Under the pieces are notes generated by a model. The model saw nothing but the letters and a program-made list of their open reading frames with translations, did not search any database and was not told the origin of the DNA. From NCBI GenBank assembly GCA_049519595.1, contig JBEKQP010000341.1, positions 1 through 5,173 on the forward strand: a stretch of DNA of 5,173 nt, written 5' to 3'. The position numbers and the translations under genes are program-made. Origin of the DNA: CAWBRT01 sp049519595 (GTDB lineage: Bacteria; Acidobacteriota; Terriglobia; Terriglobales; Acidobacteriaceae). Positions 1-5,173 of the stretch are shown here, piece after piece (positions within the stretch are counted from its first letter, which is position 1; each line of letters opens with the position of its first letter).

Positions 1-776
1 TCTCTCCGGGCGATCGCGTGTTGTCCACCTTCTTTCCGCAGTGGCTCGATGGCGAGCCCACGATTGCGAATTTCGCGACCACACCAGGTGATGGTATCGA
101 CGGCTATGCATGCGAAGTGGCTGTGCGGCCAGCCAGGTCGTTCACGCACGCCCCACGCGATTACAGCCATGCGGAGGCCGCGACTCTGACCACCGCGGGC
201 CTGACCGCCTGGCGCGCTCTTGTCGTTAACGGCAAATTGAAGGCCGGAGATGCAGTGCTCGTTCTCGGATCGGGCGGTGTCTCGGTCTTTGCGTTACAAC
301 TGGCGAAGGCAATGGGGGCGACTGTGATCGCAACGTCGTCCTCCGATGACAAGCTTTCACGCTACCGCCAACTCGGCGCTGATCATCTCATCAACTATCG
401 CACTGAACCTGAATGGGGCAATCGTGTTGTTGCCATCACCAAAGGTCGCGGCGTCGATCACGTGATCGAGGTTGGTGGGCCGGGCACTCTGGCGCAGTCT
501 ATCCAGGCTGCACGTATCGGCGGTCACATCGCTTTGATCGGTGTTCTCACAGGGTTGAGCGGAGAGGTGCCTACGGCAAACCTCATGCGAAAACAGCAGC
601 GACTGCAAGGCTTGATTGTTGGCTGCCGTCAGCACCAAATTGAGATGATTCGCGGGATCGAGGCGATCAGCGTCAAGCCCGTGATAGACAAGTCGTTCCC
701 CCTGGCAGAAATTGCCGAGGCATTTCATCTGCAACAGGCAGGCGGGCATTTCGGAAAGATTGTGCTTGAGTTCTAG
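1..776 (+). CDS. Zinc-type (MDR) NAD(P)-dependent alcohol dehydrogenase, 3' part only
   Basis: This is the C-terminal 257 residues of a medium-chain dehydrogenase/reductase, which oxidises alcohols or reduces carbonyls with NAD(P) in the cytoplasm. The reading frame is open to the left edge (first full codon at position 3, reading SPGDRVLSTFFPQWLDGEP). The GTG at 18 is therefore internal, and the true start with most of the N-terminal catalytic domain is outside the window. Visible family features are the GDRV and FFPxWLDGEP segment of the GroES-like domain, the EAATL-TTAGLTAWRAL segment, the Rossmann loop VLGSGGVSVFALQLAK, then GADHLINYR, GRGVDHVIEVGG, and the C-terminal FPLAEIAEAF...GGHFGKIVLEF. 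It resembles the MDR7-type zinc ADH-like group. Zinc ligands cannot be judged because their region is mostly missing. It ends at TAG 774-776, 62 bases before the aminotransferase on the same strand, so co-transcription is possible. The family is secure; the substrate is unknown. Confidence 0.93.
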   Translation, partial: SPGDRVLSTFFPQWLDGEPTIANFATTPGDGIDGYACEVAVRPARSFTHAPRDYSHAEAATLTTAGLTAWRALVVNGKLKAGDAVLVLGSGGVSVFALQLAKAMGATVIATSSSDDKLSRYRQLGADHLINYRTEPEWGNRVVAITKGRGVDHVIEVGGPGTLAQSIQAARIGGHIALIGVLTGLSGEVPTANLMRKQQRLQGLIVGCRQHQIEMIRGIEAISVKPVIDKSFPLAEIAEAFHLQQAGGHFGKIVLEF

Positions 777-826
777 AAGATGTCCGCCTGGCTCGCGGCC
801 CGATGCCAATCGACGCTTCATTAGAT

Positions 827-832
827 AGGGTG
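827..832 (+). promoter_or_regulatory. Ribosome binding site deciding the aminotransferase start
   Basis: AGGGTG lies 6 bases before the ATG at 839. The alternative in-frame ATG at 803 is preceded by GGCTCGCGGCCCG, with no purine-rich Shine-Dalgarno. This supports the shorter protein, whose Tat motif then sits about 11 residues from the N-terminus. Confidence 0.55.
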
Positions 833-838
833 ACCACG

Positions 839-2011
839 ATGCCAATTGAAGAAACTTCCAGCCGTCGTTCTCGTCGATCCTTCCTGCAGCTCTCTACCGC
901 CGCAGCTGCAGCCATGATTGGAATGCGGATCGTCACCGAGCCGGTGTTGGCGCGCGCTTATTCTCAGCCTTTTCCTAAAGACGCGGTAATGATTGACGCC
1001 AACGAGAACCCTCTGGGCCCTTGTGCCGCGGCGCGCGATGCCCTCAACGGGGTTCTGCCTCAGGCTGGCCGCTACTTGTTTTGGATGACGGAAGATCTGA
1101 TCGACACATTCGCGGCAACGGAAGGGCTCAAGCCGGAATACATTCGGGCGTTTCCGGGCTCGAGCTATCCGTTGCACTACGCGGTGCTCGCTTTCACCTC
1201 TCCAAGCAAAAGCTACGTCATGGCAGATCCAGGCTACGAGGCGGGCGCACATGCGGCGAGATTTTCCGGCGCGCGCGTTATAAGAATCCCGCTGACAAAA
1301 ACTTATTCCCATGACGTGAGAGCAATGTTGACAGCCGCTCCGGATGCGGGACTCTTTTATATCTGTTTGCCGAACAATCCCACGGGCACCTTGACGAGCC
1401 ATTCCGATATTGAGTTTTTGCTGGAGAAGAAGTCAAAGGACTCGGTGCTTCTTGTGGACGAGGCGTACATACATCTTTCCGACGCTTCGAGCGTGCTTGA
1501 TCTGGTTAAAGCGGACAAGGATCTGATCGTTCTGCGCACCTTCTCAAAAATTTATGGAATGGCAGGGCTGCGCTGCGGCTTTGCCATTGCCAAACCTGAG
1601 CTGTTGGCCAAAATTGGAATGTTTTCCGGCTGGAGTCCAATGCCCATCACCGCTCTAGCCGCGGCTATAGCGAGCCTGAAGGATCTTCGGCTTCTGGCTG
1701 AGCGCAAACAGATCAACGCTGCCGTCCGGGAAGCAACATTCGACTGGCTGGCAAAGAATCGCTATTCCTATATCACTTCGCAATCCAACTGCTTCATGGT
1801 CGATGCTAAGCGTCCAACGAAAGAAGTAATTGGTGCTCTGGCTGCGCAAAATGTCTTCGTTGGCCGCCCCTGGCCGGTTTGGCCAACGCACATCCGCGTC
1901 ACCGTCGGGACGCAGGCCGAGATGGAGCGTTTTCAGGCAGCTTTTGAGCGAGTCATGGCGAGTCCTATCAACGCCAAGTTTTACCCTAGCCAGGAAACGT
2001 CACCTGAGTGA
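839..2011 (+). CDS. Tat-exported PLP aminotransferase, histidinol-phosphate aminotransferase-like
   Basis: This is a 390-residue fold-type I (class I/II) aminotransferase related to HisC, which transfers an amino group between an amino compound and an oxo acid using PLP. Residues 1-40 look like a twin-arginine signal: S11-R12-R13-S14-F15-L16, then an Ala-rich hydrophobic stretch (about 16-37) and an A38-R39-A40 cleavage site. Catalytic-domain marks follow: ANENPLG 54-60, PNNPTG 178-183, D207-E-A-Y210 (pyridine nitrogen and O3' contacts), FSK with PLP lysine K237, R245 (PLP phosphate) and R353 in IRVTVG (substrate carboxylate), so the active site looks intact. The HisC-like RYPD element is replaced by RYLFW at 78-82, so the substrate may differ from histidinol phosphate. 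I chose the ATG at 839 because AGGGTG (827-832) precedes it at 6 bases and it gives a normal Tat n-region; an in-frame ATG at 803 lacks a good ribosome site. No other his genes are nearby, so a biosynthetic HisC role is unlikely. Confidence 0.9.
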   Translation: MPIEETSSRRSRRSFLQLSTAAAAAMIGMRIVTEPVLARAYSQPFPKDAVMIDANENPLGPCAAARDALNGVLPQAGRYLFWMTEDLIDTFAATEGLKPEYIRAFPGSSYPLHYAVLAFTSPSKSYVMADPGYEAGAHAARFSGARVIRIPLTKTYSHDVRAMLTAAPDAGLFYICLPNNPTGTLTSHSDIEFLLEKKSKDSVLLVDEAYIHLSDASSVLDLVKADKDLIVLRTFSKIYGMAGLRCGFAIAKPELLAKIGMFSGWSPMPITALAAAIASLKDLRLLAERKQINAAVREATFDWLAKNRYSYITSQSNCFMVDAKRPTKEVIGALAAQNVFVGRPWPVWPTHIRVTVGTQAEMERFQAAFERVMASPINAKFYPSQETSPE

Positions 2012-2123
2012 CCGTGACAAATTGAGTGCGCGGACACCTGCAGCGGATCAATGGCCCAGGAATGAGCTCAGATGTCACGGCATACGTTGGGTTGATAACC
2101 AAATGCGCTCCTCTAAATCTTGC

Positions 2124-2350
2124 CTACACAAGTGGCTGCGCGGCGATGGCTTCGGCGTCCAGGAAGTCGTTCTTTTCAGATTTTAAAACGGCTTTACGAA
2201 TGCGCTGGAATCAAGCGCACCTCACACCCCTGGTCCCGCAGTGCCGTGCCAAAGAAGTGTGCTCCGAGGCATGCATCGATTCCGCTTAGTGCTGCTTTGA
2301 GGTTCAACGTATAAGCAAAGCGCGTCGCAGAAGTGAGGATGCGGGCCTCC
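2124..2350 (-). pseudogene. IS110-family transposase fragment, frameshifted and truncated
   Basis: Read on the - strand, three successive frames join into a typical IS110 N-terminal (DEDD, RuvC-like) transposase segment. Frame one (about 2350 to 2203) gives LKAALSGIDACLGAHFFG and then CEVRLIPA. After a one-base loss near 2201, frame two (2200-2186) gives FVKPF. After a second one-base loss near 2185, frame three (2180-2127) gives SEKNDFLDAEAIAAQ and stops at TAG 2126-2124. The joined string matches the family pattern G-[ML]-E-A-C-x-G-A-H ... EVRLIPAQFVKPFVKSxKNDxxDAEAI. The two Asp of KNDxxDAE are present; the usual Glu of GxEAC is Asp. The N-terminal Asp motif and the whole C-terminal Ser-containing domain are not recognisable, and no insertion ends were found. 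It is a dead relic, not a working element. The outer limits are approximate. Confidence 0.82.
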
Positions 2351-2441
2351 GCGACACAACTGCCGACAAGTCGACTTATGGGGACATCAGCGCATGTGGG
2401 CGACCCGCCCAAGCATCTGGCTGATACTTTCGTCGGTAGCC

Positions 2442-2458
2442 GATCTGTTGATCAGATC
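2442..2458. repeat. Inverted repeat GATCTG-N5-CAGATC, possible operator
   Basis: A perfect 6-base inverted repeat with a 5-base spacer (GATCTG TTGAT CAGATC) lies 56 bases upstream of the -35 box of the transporter promoter. Its size and symmetry suit a dimeric helix-turn-helix regulator, but no regulator gene is in the window. It is too short, and lacks a T-run, to be a terminator. A chance palindrome is quite possible. Confidence 0.3.
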
Positions 2459-2514
2459 CGATGTGTTGAATATTGAGGACGTGGGTACATATTTCTCACT
2501 TTTGGAGCAACTGC

Positions 2515-2543
2515 TTGACAGGCTGGGATACCTGGAGTAACTT
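2515..2543 (+). promoter_or_regulatory. Candidate sigma70-like promoter for the MFS transporter
   Basis: A perfect -35 box TTGACA (2515-2520) is followed after 17 bases by TAACTT (2538-2543), a 3-of-6 match to TATAAT. Transcription would begin near 2550 and leave a leader of about 75 bases before the ATG at 2626. The ideal -35 and spacing, in a gene-free region directly ahead of a gene, support it; the weak -10 keeps confidence moderate. Confidence 0.5.
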
Positions 2544-2610
2544 GCGGAATCCCAATCCCAATGCGGTTTCCTGCCGTCCTTTGGAAAGGGGCTCGATCCA
2601 AAGCAAATCG

Positions 2611-2618
2611 GGTGGAGG
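2611..2618 (+). promoter_or_regulatory. Ribosome binding site of the MFS transporter
   Basis: GGTGGAGG ends 7 bases before the ATG at 2626. This strong Shine-Dalgarno fixes the start there, rather than at the in-frame ATG at 2473, which would add 51 residues with no transporter character and would begin upstream of the predicted promoter. Confidence 0.7.
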
Positions 2619-2625
2619 CAATCTC

Positions 2626-3978
2626 ATGACCCAGATCGCGGAACATGCGAGCAAGCCTGCCCGAGGTGTTGTCGATCCCACGACGCTTTCGAAGCCAACG
2701 AGATTCCGTTGGCTGATCCTATTGCTGTTTAGCTCGATCTACCTAATTTGCTATATGGATCGGGGCAATCTTTCGATTGCAGCGCCGGAAATCGCAAAGC
2801 AATTTGGCTTGAGCAAGACCGCAATGGGATTAGTCTTGGCTGCCTTTTCCTGGGCGTATGCCGCCGGGCAGGTACCGGTCGGATGGATGGGAGATCGCTT
2901 CGGACCGAAAAAGGTTTTGACGGTGATCGTGTATGGGGTTGGCCTGGCGCCGATCATAAACGGTCTGTCGGTAGGACTCCATTCTCTGCTCGGGGCGCGT
3001 CTGTTTCTCGGGGCGTTCGAAGCGGGGGCCTTTCCAGTAGCTAGTCGCGGCATGCAGGGATGGTTTGCAAAATCGGAACGAGGACGCGTACAGGGAATTA
3101 CTCATTTCTTTAGCCGCCTTGCCGTGGCTTTCACCCCACCCATCGCGGCAGCCATCATGCTCGCATTCGGATGGCGGGCAGTGTTCTTTATCTTCGGAGG
3201 GCTCGGTCTGCTGGGAGCAATCGCCTTCCACTGCTTCTATTGCAGTTATCCGGAAGAACACCAGCGCGTCAATCTGGCCGAACTGGCGGAAATTCGGGGC
3301 GTCAACCCAGATGGCAGTGTGAGAACCGCAGATGTACCGAAACGGCCGCAGGTGCCGTGGCGCCAGATTTTGCGGTCGCGGAATATGTGGGCCATCGCAC
3401 TCGGTTACTGCTGTAACTTTTTTGGCGCTAATTTTTATTTAACCTGGTATCCCACCTATCTGCGTGAATATCGTCACATGTCGCTCAAGCATGTTGGGTT
3501 GATAGGTGCACTTCCTCTAGTGGCTGGGATGCTCGGCAATCTTGCGGGCGGTTACCTGACGGATGGTTTATTGAAGAAGACGGGCAGCGCGAAACTAGCG
3601 CGCCGTGGCGTTGCCGCCCCTGGTCTGCTTCTGGCCGGAGTCTTCGTCGTACCAGCGGCGTTGACTCACAGCCCTTTTATTTCCCTCCTTTGCTTGGCCG
3701 CATCTTTCTTTTGTCTTGAAATGGTGGTGGCGCCTGCCTGGGCAGTCTGCATGGACGTGGGAGGTCAGTATAGCGGGACTGTGACGGCCATCATGAATTG
3801 TTCGGGGGCGTTTGCCTCTTCTCTAACTCCTGTCGTCTACGGAACTCTATTCGATCGGGGACTGTGGGTCGTGCCCTTTATCGTTTCCGCCGCTGTTCTC
3901 ACTGCGGGAGCTATAATTTGGACACTCTTTATCAATCCCGAACGGTTGGTGGTCGAAGCTCCTGCGGAAAATGGATAA
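2626..3978 (+). CDS. MFS transporter, anion:cation symporter (ACS) family
   Basis: This is a 450-residue inner-membrane carrier of the major facilitator superfamily, normal in length for the 12-helix ACS group, whose members import organic anions such as hexuronates, galactonate, glucarate or tartrate with protons. A short cytoplasmic N-terminus leads into TM1 (about 28-44), ending in the ACS-like Y43-M-D-R-G-N-L-S50. The MFS loop 2-3 motif is GWMGDRFGPKK (86-96). The ACS signature region follows in RLFLGAFEAGAFP (125-137) and GWFAKSERGR (145-154). A hydrophilic central loop (about 205-250) contains PEEHQRVNLAEL (209-220), typical of the group. The repeat of the loop motif in the second half is GGYLTDGLLKK (308-318). 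Its own promoter and strong ribosome site suggest a single-gene transcript, and the downstream dehydrogenase converges on it with a 33-base gap. The family is secure; the substrate is not, though a sugar acid or other hydroxy/carboxylic acid is most likely. Confidence 0.93.
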   Translation: MTQIAEHASKPARGVVDPTTLSKPTRFRWLILLLFSSIYLICYMDRGNLSIAAPEIAKQFGLSKTAMGLVLAAFSWAYAAGQVPVGWMGDRFGPKKVLTVIVYGVGLAPIINGLSVGLHSLLGARLFLGAFEAGAFPVASRGMQGWFAKSERGRVQGITHFFSRLAVAFTPPIAAAIMLAFGWRAVFFIFGGLGLLGAIAFHCFYCSYPEEHQRVNLAELAEIRGVNPDGSVRTADVPKRPQVPWRQILRSRNMWAIALGYCCNFFGANFYLTWYPTYLREYRHMSLKHVGLIGALPLVAGMLGNLAGGYLTDGLLKKTGSAKLARRGVAAPGLLLAGVFVVPAALTHSPFISLLCLAASFFCLEMVVAPAWAVCMDVGGQYSGTVTAIMNCSGAFASSLTPVVYGTLFDRGLWVVPFIVSAAVLTAGAIIWTLFINPERLVVEAPAENG

Positions 3979-4011
3979 CAAGGAATCTGCTGGAGTTTGG
4001 CGCTGTACAGA

Positions 4012-4956
4012 TTACAAGACTTTGGGGTTGATGCAGGCAGCGGGGTCGACCGGTTCGCCACGTAGGAATTGCAATACGTTGCAGACCGCTCCTTCAGCCA
4101 TTGCGACCAATGCCGCGCCCGTGGAAGCACCCGCATGGGCTGTCAGCACCACATTCTGCAATCCCGCCAGAGGACTGTCAGCTGGCAGCGGCTCTTGGCA
4201 CATCGTGTCCAGACCAGCGGCGAACAGCCTGCCTTTTTTCAGTGCGGCCACAAGTGCAGCCTCATCGACAACGCCTCCACGAGCTGTGTTCACGAGAATG
4301 GCTTGAGCAGGCAGCATCTCCAATTCGGCGGCGCCGATCATGTTTCTCGTGCTGGGGAGCAGTGGCACATGCAGACTTACCACATCACTCTGCTTGAGTA
4401 GTTCCGGCAGGGAAGAAGCCACGCCTTCGAGCACAGGATCAAACGCAACAACTCGCATGTCCAGCGCAAGGCAAATACGAGCGACTTTCTGCCCGATTTG
4501 CCCAAATCCGATCACCCCGAGGGTGCGTCCCGAGAGTTGCAGGCCATCCTGAACACGCGCCCACCTTCCGGCATGGAGTTCATGATCCATGAAAGCAATT
4601 TTTCGAGCCGCCCCAAGCATCAAGCCAATAGCCATTTCAGCGACGGATTGGGCGTTGGCCGCCGGAGTCACATACACAGGGATGCCGCGTTCGGTCGCGG
4701 CTTCTACGTCGATATTTGTGACACCGACTCCGTGCTTCGAAATTACTTTCAGCGTTGGACAAGCCCGAATCGCATCCCCGGTCAGGTTCACAGTCCTAGA
4801 GATGACTGCGTCCACGGGTTCGTCGGCCATGATCTGGCTGACTTCGGCCACGCTGTTCGCGTCTTTCATAAAAAGTATGCGACAACCGGCGTCTTTCAGG
4901 CGGTCAACCGCCGCCTGGGCAAGCTTTGGAGCGGTAACGAAGATTGTGTGCGACAT
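4012..4956 (-). CDS. NAD-dependent D-2-hydroxyacid dehydrogenase (phosphoglycerate dehydrogenase type)
   Basis: This 314-residue cytoplasmic enzyme interconverts a D-2-hydroxy acid and its 2-oxo acid with NAD(H). The split catalytic domain includes KHGVGVTNID (74-83), and the NAD domain follows. Its features are the dinucleotide loop G150-F-G152-Q-I-G155, acidic D173 after the second strand (favouring NAD over NADP), N223-T-A-R226-G-G with substrate-binding R226, E255 in QEPLP, and catalytic H274 in LTAHAGAST, so the Arg-Glu-His set is complete. There is no C-terminal ACT regulatory domain as in long SerA proteins, so it matches short-form enzymes acting on phosphoglycerate, hydroxypyruvate/glyoxylate or sugar-acid-derived substrates. 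The ATG at 4956 is preceded by AGGAAG (4967-4962) at 5 bases. The gene converges on the ACS transporter, 33 bases away, and the pair may serve one hydroxy-acid or sugar-acid pathway. A serine biosynthesis role cannot be excluded. Confidence 0.93.
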   Translation of the reverse strand: MSHTIFVTAPKLAQAAVDRLKDAGCRILFMKDANSVAEVSQIMADEPVDAVISRTVNLTGDAIRACPTLKVISKHGVGVTNIDVEAATERGIPVYVTPAANAQSVAEMAIGLMLGAARKIAFMDHELHAGRWARVQDGLQLSGRTLGVIGFGQIGQKVARICLALDMRVVAFDPVLEGVASSLPELLKQSDVVSLHVPLLPSTRNMIGAAELEMLPAQAILVNTARGGVVDEAALVAALKKGRLFAAGLDTMCQEPLPADSPLAGLQNVVLTAHAGASTGAALVAMAEGAVCNVLQFLRGEPVDPAACINPKVL

Positions 4957-4961
4957 TATTT

Positions 4962-4967
4962 CTTCCT
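4962..4967 (-). promoter_or_regulatory. Ribosome binding site of the hydroxyacid dehydrogenase
   Basis: On the - strand AGGAAG stands 5 bases before the ATG (4956-4954). This is a good match and spacing and supports the chosen start. Confidence 0.6.
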
Positions 4968-5010
4968 AGGCTCGGTTGGTCTTAAACAGAGAGTATTCAT
5001 CAGCCTAGAC

Positions 5011-5022
5011 CCGCAATTGCGG
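5011..5022. repeat. Perfect 12-base palindrome CCGCAATTGCGG
   Basis: This fully self-complementary 12-mer sits about 55 bases upstream of the dehydrogenase start, in the 112-base gap between it and the next gene. The position fits an operator or promoter-overlapping site for the dehydrogenase. It has no spacer and no T-run, so it is not a terminator. No clear -35/-10 pair was found around it, and chance cannot be excluded. Confidence 0.3.
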
Positions 5023-5068
5023 CAAGCACGGCGCTATTGGTCATACGTGCGGACCCAGATTTGCGACC

Positions 5069-5173
5069 CTAAGCCTTCTTTGCTGCCTTCCGTCTTGCCG
5101 CCCATCTTTTCTTCATCATCATCGAGATGCGTTTCCGGGCTGCGGGGCTCATCTTGCGCAGGCCAGTCTTATC
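5069..5173 (-). CDS. C-terminal end of a small, very basic protein (partial)
   Basis: Read on the - strand from the right edge, 34 codons are open to a TAG at 5071-5069, and the rest of the gene lies outside the window. The visible tail is DKTGLRK followed by MSPAARKRIS, then MMMKKRWAARRKAAKKA. It is rich in Lys, Arg and Ala, with 15 basic residues of 34. I recognise the pattern [KR]-x-[ML]-S-x-x-[AG]-R-x-R-I-S-x-x-x-K-x-R-W-A from tails of small, mostly uncharacterised proteins, some thought to bind nucleic acid; I associate it with Acidobacteriota. The charge suggests DNA or RNA binding, but this is inference. It reads in the same direction as the dehydrogenase, with 112 bases between. An internal ATG (the M of MSPAA) could start a 27-residue product, but no ribosome site is evident, so I treat it as a partial gene. 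Confidence 0.6.
   Translation of the reverse strand, partial: DKTGLRKMSPAARKRISMMMKKRWAARRKAAKKA

Larger units (their letters stand above)
2012..2625. other. 614-base stretch without an intact gene
   Basis: This is the gap between the aminotransferase stop and the transporter start. From left to right it holds about 110 bases with nothing recognisable, an IS110-type transposase remnant on the - strand (about 2124-2350), a further region (about 2351-2440) where I could not recognise protein similarity in any frame, a 6-base inverted repeat (2442-2458), and the transporter promoter and leader (2515-2625). Short open frames here on the + strand (for example 2026-2289) lie opposite the transposase remnant and show no family features. 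No hairpin followed by a T-run was seen after the aminotransferase stop. Confidence 0.7.

Noticed and set aside
357..845. 162-codon open frame on the - strand over the alcohol dehydrogenase end
   Set aside because: Antisense shadow of a clear dehydrogenase frame, with no recognisable family features.
821..1402. 193-codon open frame on the - strand inside the aminotransferase
   Set aside because: It lies fully antisense to a gene with intact catalytic motifs, its translation is Arg/Cys/His-rich with no domain, and no ribosome site was seen.
2026..2289. Small + strand open frames (87 and 64 codons) in the gene-free stretch
   Set aside because: They lie opposite the transposase relic, show no family features and have no good ribosome sites.
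2351..2440. Possible N-terminal part of the IS110 transposase, including its first Asp motif
   Set aside because: Fragments such as DVPISRL could be forced onto DVAKSTF, but the match is too weak and no frame gives a convincing continuation.
2473..2625. Longer N-terminus for the MFS transporter from the ATG at 2473
   Set aside because: The extra 51 residues have no transporter character, the frame would start upstream of the predicted promoter, and the ATG at 2626 has a strong ribosome site.
3979..4011. Possible bidirectional terminator between the two convergent genes
   Set aside because: Only an 8-base palindrome CTGTACAG (4003-4010) is present, with no stable stem-loop and no T-run on either strand.
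4589..4969. 126-codon + strand open frame opposite the hydroxyacid dehydrogenase
   Set aside because: It is the complement of a well-supported gene; its Ala/Ser/Thr-rich translation is a shadow of that gene's codons.

Overview
The window holds five protein-coding genes, two of them cut by the window edges, plus the decayed remains of an insertion-sequence transposase. It looks like a bacterial chromosome of moderately high GC content. I lean towards Acidobacteriota (Terriglobia-like). The reasons are the basic C-terminal tail at the right edge (MSPAARKRIS...KKRWAARRKAAKKA), which resembles tails I associate with that phylum, and the mix of a Tat-exported HisC-like aminotransferase with sugar/hydroxy-acid catabolism genes. 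This placement is inference; Proteobacteria cannot be excluded from the sequence alone.

Layout, left to right. (1) Positions 1-776, + strand: the C-terminal part of a medium-chain (zinc-type) alcohol dehydrogenase. (2) Positions 839-2011, + strand: a 390-residue PLP aminotransferase of the histidinol-phosphate aminotransferase type, with a twin-arginine signal peptide. It lies 62 bases after the dehydrogenase and may be co-transcribed with it. (3) Positions 2012-2625: a 614-base stretch with no intact gene. On the - strand it carries a frameshifted IS110-family transposase fragment, followed by an inverted repeat and a good sigma70-like promoter facing the next gene. (4) Positions 2626-3978, + strand: a 450-residue major facilitator transporter of the anion:cation symporter (ACS) type. 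(5) Positions 4012-4956, - strand: a 314-residue NAD-dependent D-2-hydroxyacid dehydrogenase of the phosphoglycerate dehydrogenase type, converging on the transporter with a 33-base gap. (6) Positions 5069-5173, - strand: the last 34 residues of a very basic protein running off the right edge.

Taken together this looks like a small-molecule catabolism neighbourhood. ACS transporters usually import organic anions such as sugar acids, and D-2-hydroxyacid dehydrogenases and MDR alcohol dehydrogenases interconvert hydroxy and oxo compounds. No substrate can be assigned from sequence alone. I found no tRNA, rRNA, CRISPR array, convincing terminator or clearly new defence or mobile system. The points most worth a second look are the transposase remnant, which is easy to miss because it is split over three frames, and the export signal on a PLP aminotransferase.
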